Positions 23,655-44,325 are shown, counted from the stretch's first letter. The stretch: DNA of 64,000 nt from Nannobrachium achirus (GCA_963921795.1 OY997640.1:55616113-55680112); one strand, 5' to 3'. Notes: generated by a model not told the origin, from the letters alone. Numbers and translations: made by a program.

Positions 23655-24505
23655 GAGTTGAACTCTCCGCAGTCTGAGGGATGTTTGCTGTGTGCATAAC
23701 AATGGGAACATTATGCCAAATGAAAGCTCTTCATCTGACCGTTCTAGCATGGAAATCCAGACAATTATACGGCAATTAGAAGGTCCTAAGTAGTTTGTGT
23801 TGTGAATTCAACAGGCAATGTACTCTGAAATAATTGGCAAAACCGATGCCGTATCCTCCAGCAAATCGACGCCGTCCGCCAGAAACCTCTTATCTATCTA
23901 ATTTGCGTTACCTCCTGTAATGCTACTTAAGGCCTTGTTAAAGCAGTCAGTTCGCTGCCTTCACAGGGGCCGCGGTTCTCAACGCCCAGGCGTACCAGCT
24001 GCTACCACAGACCATCTTTTTTTTTTGTGTGCAGCCAATAAGACAGACCTGACACAGCTGTCAACAGCTTCATCAAGCCTCACCAAGCATGACTTAATAG
24101 CTGGGAAGCCATAACAAGCCGGGGTGTTTAGGTCGCACTCTCTAAATGCTCTGACTCAGTGACATAATTATGGGAAAATGCAACCGATGTCTTAAAACGT
24201 TTACATTTTTCCTTTAGGTATTTCAGCTGATGCTCTCATCCACAGTGACAACCAATGAGCAAGCATTTCTGCAGTGCAGAACAGCTCGTCTTTGAATACA
24301 CGTCGGTTACTGTAGGGTTCAAACCCGTGTTTAGTCAGAGAAGCATCTCTCTGAACACCAAACAACCCTGCTGCTAAGATCTGAAAGCTCACCTTTGAGA
24401 CACCTCGACTGAGGAACCAATTAGTGCAGTGGTGGTGATATTAGACCCTTTATTGTTAGCATTTCTCTGTAGATTGGTTACTGTTCTTGACAGTATTTCA
24501 TACAG

Positions 24506-24542
24506 CAGGGGTCTTCAACGTTTTCAGGCCAAGGACCCCATC

Positions 24543-24620
<78 letters not shown>

Positions 24621-24975
24621 AGCAGGGACCCCCACAGCCTTTTCATAGATTCCATATAGTTTCATTGTTTGATAGCACAATCATCAGTGTATTTTGAGTT
24701 CATGTAAATTTGTGCTTCCAGATATTTAACCACTTGAACCGTCAATACTTATATAAACTTGACCCATCACTCGGTACAAAACCTCTTTGCCAAAAATAGC
24801 CGATCTACAAGCTCACAACGCCTCGCGCTGCGAGGCGTTGTGAGCTTGTAGATCTGCTATTTTTGGCTAAAGTTCTCAGAATATGGACGCTAGGGTTCAA
24901 GTGGTTAATATATCAAAGATTTGGAGGACCCCCTGTAGTAACTCTGAGGACCCCCTAGGGGTCCCAGACCCCCTG
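24506..24975. mobile_element. hAT MITE, family CAGGGGTCTTCAACG, three nested layers
   Basis: 8-bp duplication TCATACAG/TAATACAG (7 of 8). Inside is a TTAA-flanked element (TTAA at 24726-24729 and 24905-24908; ends CCACTTGAACC and GGTTCAAGTGG), and inside that a hairpin cassette at 24789-24867 with one of the best stems in the window. A (GA)n tract fills 24546-24617. Confidence 0.5.
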
Positions 24976-25644
24976 TAATACAGTATTTGTGTTTGGATGT
25001 AAATCCCATTTCTAGCTCTATCTGGCGGTGTTTACGGAAAGCGGTTGTTTTTCCTTTTTCTTTCTCAGCTGCCAGGCCCAGCACTTTTCTGCCACGCATT
25101 TTCTATGATAAAGACGTGCTCCTCTTCCCTGTGCCACACATCACATTTCACTGGCTCTCGCCATCCAGCATTGTCTGGCGCAGCGCCCTGGGTATTCTGA
25201 GCAGAAAATAGCTCAATCTTTGGAGAGAGGAGCACTGCTCGTCGATGTCACTTTCCTATGCAGAGCGACACGCCCCACAAGCAGCACACATTGACCGTAG
25301 TATAGGCATCTAACTCATATGCAGTAGGGCTGGGCGATTAACCCCAAAATATATTAAATAAAAATCACACCCAATGTGAAGTGAGCGGTGGTCGTGCTTG
25401 CATAACGTCATCAGACTAGGATTTGAGTCTAGGATGTACAGTACAGGCTATGCTACACACACCTTTTACTATGGCAAAACGCTGAGGAAAAAGGCTCCAG
25501 ACACACGCACAGCCACTCTATGGAGCGGTTTACCACCGCTCAAAAACTAAATTTCCTCCAAAGTGGTCCGCTGGCCAAAAAAAGGTGGACAGACACGATC
25601 CCATAAACTTTAACCTGCACGGGTCAGGATTCTTGGTTATCATT

Positions 25645-25802
25645 TTAACCATTTAAACCCTATCCCAGTTGCCTATACTTGCTCCCCTCCTCTATTCCCT
25701 CTACACCAAATCTCAAGTAGATCTACAAGCTCACAAGGCATTGCAACCATTTCTGCTGAATGTTCACCCACAGAATAGCGACGCTGGGGTTCATGTGGTT
25801 AA
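25645..25802. mobile_element. TTAA-flanked MITE with hairpin arm
   Basis: TTAA at 25645-25648 and 25799-25802 borders CCATTTAAACCCTA and GGGGTTCATGTGG. One hairpin arm, TAGATCTACAAGCTCACAA, is at 25718. piggyBac-type by target duplication. Confidence 0.5.
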
Positions 25803-26093
25803 ATCACAGCAACTGAGGAAGTACGAGTGCGAGTGCAACATTCATTTAAAGAAAGGAGGAAAAAAGAAAGAAAGAAAAGAAAGAAAGACAGCAGTGCATT
25901 ATTTCAGGCACACAATGTGTGTGTTCTTTCCATTCTTTGGAGATGGTGTAAATGTCAGTTGGCCGCAGGCGTATGGACTGTCGGTACATTAACTCATCAT
26001 GCCTAAATGTAGGCTTGATAGTGATCTGTGAGCAAATGAAAGGCATTGCCATGGTAACTACTATACTGCCCTGCCCTGCAGGACAGTGCAGGG

Positions 26094-26124
<31 letters not shown>

Positions 26125-26244
26125 AGAGAGAGAGAGAGAGAGAGAGAGGCAGCAAAACAACTGCCTTTTACTGGCAGCGATCACTCTTTTGTTGATGAAG
26201 AGGAAATTGATACAAAAATGCAGGAGGACTCAACTCACACACAC

Positions 26245-26336
<92 letters not shown>

Positions 26337-26773
26337 AAAGAGAGAGAGAGGGAGAGAGACTAAATGAGGGTGCAAAAAGGCGTTAACAAGAAACACAGAG
26401 GCAGCTATTCTGAGACAAAGAGAAAGACAGAGAAAGCGAGAAATGAACAAAGAGGCTATAGAATGGAACAAGGAGGAAATCCTCGTAAAATCCTCAACGT
26501 TCATTTATCCACGCGTGGCTCTGAGAGGGTATAAATGTGACCAAACGGACCCTCTCTCTCTGAATGAAATGCTCTCAGCTCTCAGCAGTTATTGTTGACC
26601 TCAGTTGAACGCAGCAGTCACTCTTCCTCCCCTGATGTGACCCCGCCCTCTTCCTGTGTTTTAACTCCTCCCATCCCGTCTATTTCCGGACTTTTAATGC
26701 CAAGCACTTCTCTTTTCCTTTTGCTTGCGGGAGATAAAGAGAGATGGGGTGTGGCGTGTGTGAGTGTGAGTGT

Positions 26774-26838
<65 letters not shown>

Positions 26839-26995
26839 GGGGGTGGGGGGGAGGGGTGATGAAGCAATCTTTCCCAGTTGTTATTTTTTTTCCTTCAGAT
26901 AAACGATAGCTTTGCTTCTAAGTTATTGACAGCATATTATTTATTCAGAGCTGTCGGTCACACGCACGCACGCACGCACGCACGCACACACGCGC

Positions 26996-27031
<36 letters not shown>

Positions 27032-27338
27032 AGTTTCTGCGCACTCAGCCAGTTCTGCTTCACAGACACTGTGGGAGAGCAGATGAGAGAAGCTCATTTT
27101 CATCTGTACTCCCTTTCTCCCTCTCTAGTGTCTTTTCCCCTGTCAGTCTCTCTCCTGTTCCTCTCCCCACCAGGCTGGTCTCTCCTGCATTCTGTTCCTC
27201 TCTCTCCTCTTTGTCTCTCCTTTCTTCAGACCTCTTCCCTAGTGGTCTGTGCTCCCTCCCTCATCTTTAGTCTTCCCTCTCTCTGATCTCGTCACCGCTG
27301 TGGCCCCACTGTTCACTCAATTATGTTACAAAGAGAGA

Positions 27339-27397
<59 letters not shown>

Positions 27398-28282
27398 CAC
27401 ACACGCACACACACGAGCGCAGGCACGAGGGGACATGGGTGTGTTGTTTGGGAAGTCACTGTGTGTGAAGCGCTGACACATCTCTGTTTAGTCTTTTCCA
27501 TTTTGGCGTCTGGTATTCGAGGGTATAAATATGATTAATACTCCACTGGGAAGCAGAGACATGTATGGCATGGAGTCTCTGTGTGTGTGTGTGTGTGTGT
27601 GTGTTCTGGAGGGAAGTCATTAAATGCAATAAAGTGGCTCGCTCTAGGGAGGATGATCCAATAGGTGAGCGAAATTGGGAGCAGGGATGCTGGACGGTCT
27701 GCACAAAGTAAACATTGACAAAAAAAAAAAAAAAAAAGACAATATTTTTTTGCATCCTGTGTGTTTTTCTTTTCTTCTTTGTTTTTTGTCGTCCTCCACA
27801 GGATTCACACAACCGCAAAGAATGTCCTTCGCCCACCACCGTAGCAGACACCTATTCCCCCCCCCCACCCCCCCGGACAGCAGGTCTCTCAAACCAGAGC
27901 GAAGCGAGATGGGAGGAGCGAGGAACGGATGGGGGGGTGGGTGCGATGAAAAGGGAGACAGTTTCACCCCTCCCCGGGGTTGTCACGAGTTATTAATAGA
28001 CTCATTTATCCAGTGGTTAGATCCTGTTGAAATCTGTCTCCGATAATCATGGTGGATGCAATCCACAATTCCCTTTTTAAATTGAAACTTAATGATTTTT
28101 CTTTTCCTTAGTTTTTTTTTCTCTTTCCATGGGGACTTTATATTCCTGAAACGTCAGTGCTACCTGGCCTGGTGGGAGACACAAACTGTGCCTCCCCCCC
28201 ACACCCCACTCCTCCTCCTCAAATCAGTGCTGTGGCCTCATTGTGGCGACACTAGCTAAACAATCTGCCCCTGTGGAGCTCC
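25803..28282. other. no gene; microsatellites and purine or pyrimidine tracts
   Basis: (GA)n at 26094-26148, (TG)n at 26248-26334 and 26776-26836, CA at 26961-27028 and 27340-27412, GT at 27582-27604, and A and C runs at 27719-27737 and 27858-27875. The mgat3 3' UTR must run into this region on the minus strand, but I could not fix its end. Confidence 0.5.
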
Positions 28283-34484
<6,202 letters not shown>

Positions 34485-34561
34485 CCTGCAGAACAGAGAC
34501 GAGTTCATTAGACACTTCAACCTGGGGTCCCTAGTTGTGGGCAAGTCATTATAGGCTACAT

Positions 34562-34980
34562 CAGGGCTCTTCAACGTTTCCAGGCCAAGGAACTCTTAGC
34601 TGAGAGAGAGATGAAGCAGGGACCCCCAGATTTCATATAGTTTCATCGTTTGACAGCACAATCATCAGTGTATTTTGGATTCATGTCAACTTGTGTTATC
34701 AGATAACCACTTGAACCGTCAATACTTAATAAACTTGACCTTTCACTCTGTACTTAAGTGTGCTCTTTTTTCCCCTCTACACCAAACCTCTTTGCTGAAC
34801 ATAGCCGATAACGCCTCGCAGCACGAGGCGTTGTGAGCTGGTAGATCTGCTATTTTTGGCTAAAGTTCTCAGAATATGGACATTAGGGTTCAAGTGGTTA
34901 ATATAAAAAAGGAGAAAAAAAAGTTTCTATCAAACAACCATTTGAAGGACCCCCTGCTGACCCCCTGTTGAAGACCCTTG
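34562..34980. mobile_element. hAT MITE, CAGGGGTCTTCAACG family
   Basis: Target duplication GGCTACAT/GGCTAAAT (7 of 8). It carries the same nested CCACTTGAACC element and a partly deleted hairpin (34798-34862) as 24506-24975. It lies just upstream of mgat3 coding exon 1. Confidence 0.5.
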
Positions 34981-34993
34981 GGCTAAATGTTTC

Positions 34994-35066
34994 CAAAAAT
35001 AGCAGACCACTACTACCACCAACAACTACTGTAACTGTGCGTTGCGTGCTTGTAGATCGGCTCCTT
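34994..35066. repeat. degenerate hairpin cassette
   Basis: Left AAAAATAGCAGACC; right GCGTTGCGTGCTTGTAGATC. The centre is replaced by a TACTACCACC-like stretch. Confidence 0.5.
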
Positions 35067-35318
35067 TAGCCATTTCTGAAATAGGCTCAAGTAGTTAGTT
35101 TTGCTTTTCGTTTCAGCTGTCAAAACTTTTCAAAGTGTAGGAGGAACTGCTTCTATTGCATAACACAGTACATACCGTACTGTATATGTTTTGTACATAT
35201 GCATTTGACGGCCTTCACCATTACAGTAGCTGTAGATAAGACCACACATACAGCACAAAAAGAGCCATCAGTACTCTAAACCAACTGTAAATGTAGTGCA
35301 AGGCATTCAATCAACAGT

Positions 35319-36448
<1,130 letters not shown>

Positions 36449-36704
36449 TCGTTGTCGGGTGGAAACCTTGTATGTCCAAAACCGTTTGTTTTGTATTTAT
36501 CATTTTTAAAATGATTTAAAGTAGTGAAATCAGCCGATCTACAAGCACACAACGCCTCGCACCGCGAGGCGTTGTGTGCTTGTAGATCTGCTGTTATCAC
36601 TACTTTTGTGCGACAGCCTTGTATGATGAAGCAGGGCTTTGCTTTGTGAAAAAAATGTACACATTTGAAACTTGGAGATACGAGGTTTCTGCCCGACAGT
36701 GACG
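36449..36704. mobile_element. GTCGTTGTCGGG MITE with hairpin cassette
   Basis: Ends GTCGTTGTCGGGTGGAAACC and GGTTTCTGCCCGACAGTGAC (about 30-bp imperfect inverted repeat). The central hairpin at 36521-36603 shows the same paired CACACAACG/CGTTGTGTG variant as 23475-23556. Confidence 0.5.
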
Positions 36705-37252
36705 ATTTACTTTCTTGGCCGCCCAGCCCCCAAAATGGAACAAAATGGCCAGCACGTCCCTGCCAGGAGGGTACACGACACGTGTACAGTACGATAGTCA
36801 GCTACACTGCATTTTCATTTAGCCCAAGGTTAACCATTCATGCTCATTGTGTGGACATTCATGATTATGCCGATAAATAATGGAAATTCAACATGATATC
36901 TTGAGTGTTTTTTTTTTCACTATTAAAGATAGCATCTTATAGGAGTTCTCCTCCCACCCCTAATTATCACCAGCACAATGCCTTTTCATAATTACAAAAC
37001 AAGTATTGTCGTCAGTTGCGCCTTTGGACAGGACATGTGCCACACAAGCGAGCGAGAGAGAGAGAGAGAGAGAAAGAGAGATTGCAAGTGCTATTTACGG
37101 GCACTTCACAAACACTTATTTTGTACAGTCTATGGAACATACTCATTTTCTGGCACTAGAACATCATGATTGATAAGATGGCAGACATCCTTTTATTTGC
37201 AATGTGGCGTAAGTGCTCCGGTGGATTTTATTGTGTACACATGATCATTATG

Positions 37253-37408
37253 TATCGTCGCCATCGGGCAGGAGCCGCTCATCTCCATATTTTTACATTT
37301 TTTTTGTAAATGAATATCCTACTTGATCATGCAACAGGCAGTGCCACACAAAAGCATCAAAACAAAACACGGACAAACATAATATGTTTCCACCCGATAG
37401 AGACGATA
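37253..37408. mobile_element. short MITE, TATCGTCGCCATCGGGC ends, no hairpin
   Basis: Ends TATCGTCGCCATCGGG and CCCGATAGAGACGATA, related to the previous family but without the hairpin cassette. Confidence 0.5.
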
Positions 37409-37476
37409 TAATTACTTTGGAGGAGTGATTTTTTGGTAGGTGGTCATTCCCCCAGGAGAGTGGGTGAATGACTTTC

Positions 37477-37685
37477 TTTTTTTATTTATTTTTATTAAGA
37501 TTTGTTTTTGGGCTTTTATGCCTTTATTGATAGTAGACTGACAGGAAATGGGGGGAGAGATGGGGGGAGACATGCGGCAAAGGTCGTCCAGATCTGGAAT
37601 AGAACCGGCGACGCCGTCAGGCATCAATGCCTATGCGGCAATGCCCAAGTGGTATGCGCCTGGACCAGTAGGCCAGCGGGCGCCC
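37477..37685 (-). mobile_element. tRNA-derived SINE with 16-bp target duplication
   Basis: TGGGTGAATGACTTTC at 37461-37476 and again at 37686-37701. Read on the minus strand: a Pol III promoter-like head (CCGGTTCTATTCC as B box), the TTTGCCGCATGTC block, TTTCCTGTCAGTC, CAATAAAGGCATAAAAGCCC and an A-rich tail. Full-length looking and young. Confidence 0.5.
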
Positions 37686-38205
37686 TGGGTGAATGACTTT
37701 CAGTACAGAAAATTGCCAAGGAAATTGAAATTGGTCTCAAGGCATATGGTATGTAGCCCTAGCCTGACACTTCAGTCCGCACATCACCCCCCCCTGCTGG
37801 TGGGTGGTTTGTAGTGTGGACTGAAGCTGCACACATTTTAATCTATTTCGAAGGCGCCCGAAGAGCGGGCGCATTGAATGGGCCAATCAGGGTTGTATGC
37901 TTGGGGCACGTGTGTGGCTGCTCCGGTCCCAGCCCCCTCCAAACAGAGCTCTTGAGCTCACGTAAGACTCACTCGTGGACTCTGATTGGTGTCCTCTGCC
38001 CACGTGAGAGTCTAGTGGACTCTGATTGGTCCGTGAAAACTGTCATGGCGGAGTCAGACTTGACTCGTATTATTTTAATAAACTATGAAATAGTGCCGTT
38101 TCTTCACGTTTTAATACCATTTTGCACTAACGTAAACATGCAGACATATAATATGTTATGAGAAATAACGTATTTTTGCAATGTCACGCCACGTCGCCGT
38201 AGCGC

Positions 38206-38245
38206 GTGTGTGTGTGTGTATGTGTGTGTGTGTGTGTGTGTGTGA
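38206..38245 (+). repeat. (GT)n microsatellite
   Basis: About 40 bp, followed by a C run at 38263-38271. Confidence 0.5.
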
Positions 38246-38522
38246 CGTCAATAGGCTTTAGCCCCCCCCCCGCCGAAATGGATTGTCTGCCCGGAATGTC
38301 AGACTCTCTCCCCCCACGTAGTGTGGTGTTGAGATGTCGGACGCTAGCAGTCAGGCAAATGTAGCCCATAACCACTTTGCTATCGGGTCGCCCCAGAGAA
38401 AGCATATTGCATAGAAAAGGAACCGAGAGAGATGCAGAGGGGTTATATTTCATCTTTCATTATTCATCCTGTATAATGTTGCATGAATGGAGGGGGTGAG
38501 TGATGGAGAGAACGAGAGAGAC

Positions 38523-38553
<31 letters not shown>

Positions 38554-38912
38554 GTGACAGTAACACGGAGAGAGAGGGGGTGTGTGTGGTGGTGGTGTGT
38601 GGGGTAGATAATACATAAGAGTGAGGAAAAATGCAATCATTAGCACAAGGTGACATTGCCCAATCACAAACCGTCCCAATCGAATCCTGCTTGTCCCCCA
38701 ATTGTAGACTTGTTTTCTGATGCGGTCTAGTGAGAATCGGCCCGACCGGGCATTAGCTGGGAAGGCATTCCCCAACAAACGTGGAAAGCCTTGTGAGGCG
38801 AGATTACCCCGACTGTCCATTTCCCCCAGGAGAAATTGATTTAAGACAATCTTTGCTATCATATACAAAAAAATCAAATCCAGTTTGAAGTGAGCGGTGG
38901 ATGTGACTAAAT
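38246..38912. other. no gene; (GACA)n at about 38521-38553
   Basis: Only a short tetranucleotide array and GA-rich flanks are seen. Confidence 0.5.
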
Positions 38913-39062
38913 TTTGGGGCAGCTGTGGCTCAGGAGGTACAGCAGGTTGGCCAATGATCCGTGGGTCGGCGCCGGCGGTTCAAATCCCGGCTCCTCCTGT
39001 CTACATGCCGAAGAGTCCTTGAGCAAGACTCTGCAACCCCACCACCGATATGGAGACATGTG
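38913..39062 (+). mobile_element. tRNA-derived SINE (GGGGCAGCTGTGGCTCAGG head)
   Basis: Starts GGGGCAGCTGTGGCTCAGG (A box TGGCTCAGGAGG), B box GGTTCAAATCCC, then ACATGCCGAAGAGTCCTTG and AGCAAGACTCTGCAACCCC, a head common in teleost SINEs. The 3' part is not recognised. Confidence 0.5.
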
Positions 39063-39535
39063 TTTTTCAGAAAACGTTAGCATTTGGAAGACATTTGTAC
39101 TAAGAGTGAAAACAATGAATGGCAGATATTTGAATGCATACCCCTGCCTTGACTCTCTGGCGCTGGCTTTCTAAAAATCCCTCTCCTCCGAGTAGGATTT
39201 CCTTTTTCGCCGGGCGCAGGCATTGCGGTCAAGAAACAGGGACAGTCGGTGCTTACACGGCAAGTTCTATTCTTACTTTATAATCCATCTTTTTTTTTCT
39301 TTCGCCTTACATCTTCCTCAGACCACCTTAAGGATACAATGGACAGGAAAAAACTAAGCCACAGAGGAAAGGTAAAAAAAGAAAAGAAGAAGGTCTGCCA
39401 CTGCCAGTAATAGCACAGCAATGCATTTCATCGCATGAATCTCAAGTACCTTGTTCTGCCTGGACCATGGGGACCCCCACTGCCACTGAAACTACATGAA
39501 ACGATGGAAGACACTGTGCCGCGAATGATGACAGA

Positions 39536-40011
39536 CAGGGGCGTCACAAAGGGGGGGAGGGGAGTGGGACTGAGTTACTAGGGCCCAAGGTGGAGGGGCC
39601 TTAATTATTTTATGCTTTAGCTATTAAAGAATAGCAGATATAAAAGCTCACAGCACGGCACCAAGTGCTGCGCTGCGAGCTTGTAGATCTTCTATTTTAG
39701 AAAAGTCGTGAAAATGTGTGCAAATCTTTGAATATATGTATTTTTTTAAGCGAACATTTGTAACTCAAATGTTGCTTCGGGGCGGTCCCTGGAAGAAAAT
39801 ATCTTGAGAAGGGAGTCCGTGGTCAAATACTTGCACAAACTTTCTACAAGCTCACAGCTTGTATATCTGCTATTTTTCAATGGTTAAAGCACAAAATAAT
39901 GCGTTCCCAGTCTAAATGGGTAAAACCCCTTCCCCAATGAAGAACATTCATGGAGCCGGGCCCACAGTGAATCCTTGTACCCTGGGCCCAGAATTTGGTG
40001 CGACACCCCTG
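39536..40011 (+). mobile_element. hAT MITE, CAGGGGCGTC family
   Basis: 8-bp duplication ATGACAGA (39528-39535) / ATGACAGG (40012-40019), 7 of 8. First hairpin at 39632-39697; the second is reduced at 39842-39877. Contains a TCTAAATGGGTAAAACCCC stretch reminiscent of the TTAA-type ends at 56.9 kb. Confidence 0.5.
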
Positions 40012-40272
40012 ATGACAGGGAATGCGTGTGTATGTGGGGGAGACAGGTGAGAGAGACTGGATAGAAACAGAGTACAGAGAACATAGTGTCGGAGGAGGAT
40101 GGATAGTGAACAGGGATATTCTAGTTGGGGGTGATATCACTCTGTTCACACACTCCTATGTGCTGCATAATGGACCGCAGCCACAGGGATAGGCTTACAC
40201 CTGTGCACAGTAAAAATCCTGAGCCTTCATTTAACCAAATGGACCTGTTAGTTACATTTGTACCCTCTCATA

Positions 40273-40813
40273 CAGGGGCATCACAAGGGGGGGAAAAGTG
40301 GGACTGCGTTACTATAGGGCCCAAGGTGGAGGGGCCTTAATTATTTTATACTTTAGCTATTGAAAAATAGCAGATATACAAGCTCACAGCGCGGCACCGA
40401 GTGATGCGCTGCAAGCTTGTATATCTGCTATTTTTGAAAAGTCCTGAAAATGTGTGCAAATCTTTGAATATATGTATTTTTTAAGCGAACATTTGTTTGC
40501 TGCTGGGGGGTCCCTGGAACTAATTTTGAGATGGGGGTACATGGCCAAATACATTTTGGGGGTCCTTCACATGAAAATGTTTGAGCACCACCGACATAGA
40601 AACATAGGTTTTTCAAAAAAACCTTAGAAGGATTTGAAATATTATTCAAAGACATATTTTTACGATTTTTCAAAAATGGCAGATCTACAAGCTTGCAGCG
40701 CAGCAATCGGTGCAGCGCTGTGAGCTTGCATATCTGCTATTTTTCAATAGTTAAAGCACACAATGTGAGTGAATCCTTGTACCCAGGGCCCAGAATTTGG
40801 TGCGACACCCCTG
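40273..40813 (+). mobile_element. hAT MITE, CAGGGGCGTC family, longest copy
   Basis: Duplication CTCTCATA (40265-40272) / CTCTTATA (40814-40821), 7 of 8. Hairpins at 40363-40436 and 40672-40745; several small indels. Confidence 0.5.
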
Positions 40814-41359
40814 CTCTTATACAGGTAGTTAGAAAAAAAAGAATAGATAAACAAACTTTTTTACTGTGGATTTTTACTGTGCGTTCACAGTGTATGGATA
40901 ACTTAACACTAACTATTTTACTGTGTTAGACCATAGAGTGTCTAAAGCATTGGCATTATCTAGTGTTCTCTCCCCCTCGCGCCCTGAGTTCTAATTTTGT
41001 GCCATCAACCATGTTGTTAAAAACAGCATGTGACTCATCTTGGACTCAAGGCGGTTCATGCACCGCATCACGAGTCACGACAGGAGTTTCAAGGGGCCGA
41101 GAGACTGGGACTGCACGGAGCGCAGGGTATGGCGACGTTCTTTGTGGGTCATGCCGTGGTGTGGTGGGACGGAAGCCCTCCCACGCTCTCCCCTCTCTCT
41201 TCCATCTCTGTCAACAACAGCAAGGCCCGATACCACACTTGGCAGGGACACGCAACACTACCATATACGGTGAAGGAAAACGAGAGATGAAAAAACTCAG
41301 GAGACCGGAATGAGATGGGAGGAGAGGAGAGGAGAGGGGAGAAGAGGACAGGACAGGAG

Positions 41360-41782
41360 TAGGGATGGGACGATATATGAACATTTCATATCACGATTAT
41401 AGTGACAAAAGAAATCGCGGTTTACGTTATTATCGCGGTAATAAAAATCCATTATCCTGGGGCGGAACATTTGCCAAAAAATAGCCGATCTAGAAGCTCA
41501 CAACGTGTTGCGTTGTGAACTTGTAGATCGGCTATTTTTTGGCAAAGACATTTGAAAGAGTGGGGAAAAAAAGACTGTATCAAGTACGTATATTATAAGT
41601 ACCTTTTACCAATTATAGAAGGTTTAAGTGGTACCAGATATGCAGCTCGGCAAATAAAAGGTGAATTGATCCCAGTGCATGACGGAGGACGATATCACGA
41701 TAAATGTAATCTCCACGATCTGATTATCGTGAGTGTTTTTTTATCACGATAAACGATAATATCGCCTATCGTCCCATCCCTA
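41360..41782. mobile_element. hAT MITE, family TAGGGATGGGACGATA, with hairpin cassette
   Basis: Ends TAGGGATGGGACGATA and TATCGTCCCATCCCTA; duplication GACAGGAG (41352-41359) / GTCAGGAG (41783-41790), 7 of 8. The hairpin at 41470-41546 has an extended stem TTTGCCAAAAAATAGCC/GGCTATTTTTTGGCAAA. Confidence 0.5.
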
Positions 41783-41949
41783 GTCAGGAGAGGAGAGAAT
41801 CGTTGTGATGAGCCCCCCCCCCCCCTCCCATTTAATCTTCCATTCCTCTTCCTCTCCAATGTGTGAACTTATTTTGTTTCACGTCCTGCACATGTGCGAG
41901 GTTTTGCAACGAGTCAAAGGCGTGCCAACAGCGAGACCTTGAGGTCTCG

Positions 41950-42780
<831 letters not shown>

Positions 42781-42822
42781 TTTAAGTCGCCCCGGATAAG
42801 AGCGTCTGCTAAATGCCTAAAT
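42781..42822 (+). mobile_element. L2/SINE 3' tail
   Basis: AAGTCGCCCCGGATAAGAGC and CGTCTGCTAAATGCC form the conserved stem-loop tail of UnaL2-type LINEs and partner SINEs. The 5' part is not recognisable. Confidence 0.5.
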
Positions 42823-43574
42823 TGCTTTTTCATTTGACATTTTATTTGCACGGGTGAAATGAAATCCCGCTGAGATACTCTTTTTACGAGGGAGGAGCCC
42901 AGTTCAAATTATCTTCAACCTCGAATTGTAATTTGTAATTGTAAACGTCGAGTTCAAAACAACGGAATTTAGAAAAAGCGGAGACAAAGTCAAGAAAGAG
43001 AGGAAAAGACAACAACCACATCAAACAACAGCCGACCGCACAGAACTAGAAATGCTCTTTGTTGTTCAGGGAGCTTGTGACCAAAAAGGCACTGACAGAG
43101 AATTCTCTCCCACCCACGCGCACGTGAAAAAGTGATGCTCTTGACTGCATTTTGCTCTCAGAGTCAACCTACGATGATGACCCAGACATGGCCTAGTGCC
43201 CGTCTCCATGGTGATAAAGCCATGTCTGCCAATTAAAACATGGCACCTGGTCAACACTGCAGTGGTGTGTACAGGAGGTGGCTGGGACTGACTCCAGACA
43301 TAACCCCCTATTCGTGTTTGTCTTAATGGGGGGCCTGTGTTTACACAGGCGAAGGCAATAATGTTGCTTTATTTGTGGAAGTTGTGATATCAAAAGCGGA
43401 TGGGGAGCAGGGAGTGCTGCTCACCCCTTCATCGCTGTTTATGTTCAAGTGCTGCTCATAGATTACACAGCACGTCTCTAGTCTCTCCACTCACTCCCCT
43501 ACTGCCCCCGACTTCCTCTCTCTCTCTCTTTCATTTCTATCCTCTCTTTATATCAACATCTCGGCCTAACATTA
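42823..43574. other. no gene seen
   Basis: No coding or repeat support. Confidence 0.5.
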
Positions 43575-44150
43575 TTTAACGCTTTAACTATTGAAAAATA
43601 GCAGATATACAAGCTCAGAGCGCGGCAGCGAGTGCCGCACTGCGAGCTTGTAGATCTGCTATTTTTGAAAAAAGTCGTGAAAATATTTGCAAATCTTTGA
43701 ACATATGTATTTTTTAAGCGAACGTTTGTAACTCAGATTTTGCTTCTGGGTGGTCCCTGGAACTAAATATTTTGAGATGGGGGCCCGTGGCCAAATTCAT
43801 ATCATTTTGGGGTTCCTTCACATGAAAAGGTTTGAGAACCACTGACATGGTAGTCTCTCAAGAACAGACTAACTGAGCTCCAGTTAAGTGAAAAGGACCT
43901 TTTCTTTGATGATGGCAAGCCAGATTGCTGAGATAGAAACATCGGTTTTCCAAAAAACCTTAGAAGGATTCAAAAGACACTTATAGAATCGGGTCAAAAT
44001 TCTAATTTTCACGATTTCTCAAAAATAGCAGATCTACAAGCTCGCAGCGCGACACTCGGTGCCGCGCTGTGAGCTTGTATATCTGCTATTTTTCAATAGT
44101 TAAAGCATAAAATAATAATACACTATGTGTGCTCGTTCTGAATGGGTTAC
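43575..44150 (+). mobile_element. long-form double-hairpin element (no CAGGGGCGTC ends)
   Basis: Contains the inverted pair of hairpins (43590-43672 and 44020-44100) and an extra segment (TCAAGAACAGACTAACTGAG) shared only with 56869-57465, there in reverse. The right border has CTGAATGGGTTAC, a decayed version of the AAATGGGTTAA end. Confidence 0.5.
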
Positions 44151-44258
44151 TTTTTTTTCTGTTACGCTGCAAAATCCTGAGTGTTCTGTTGTTAACGTAG
44201 CTACTTTTCAACCTGACTGGCCTGATTTGGGCATGTCATATTATAGGCGACAAGATTG

Positions 44259-44325
44259 CAAAAATAGCTGATCTACAAGGTCACAGGGCATCGCGGTGTG
44301 ACGCATTGTGAGCTTGTAGATTGGG
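44259..44325. repeat. hairpin cassette, imperfect
   Basis: AAAAATAGCTGATCTACAAG arm and GAGCTTGTAGATTGGGC arm; a few unpaired positions. Confidence 0.5.

Noticed and set aside
38913-39062. tRNA gene at GCTGTGGCTCAGG
   Set aside because: The sequence continues as a known type of fish SINE and lacks the acceptor stem complement.
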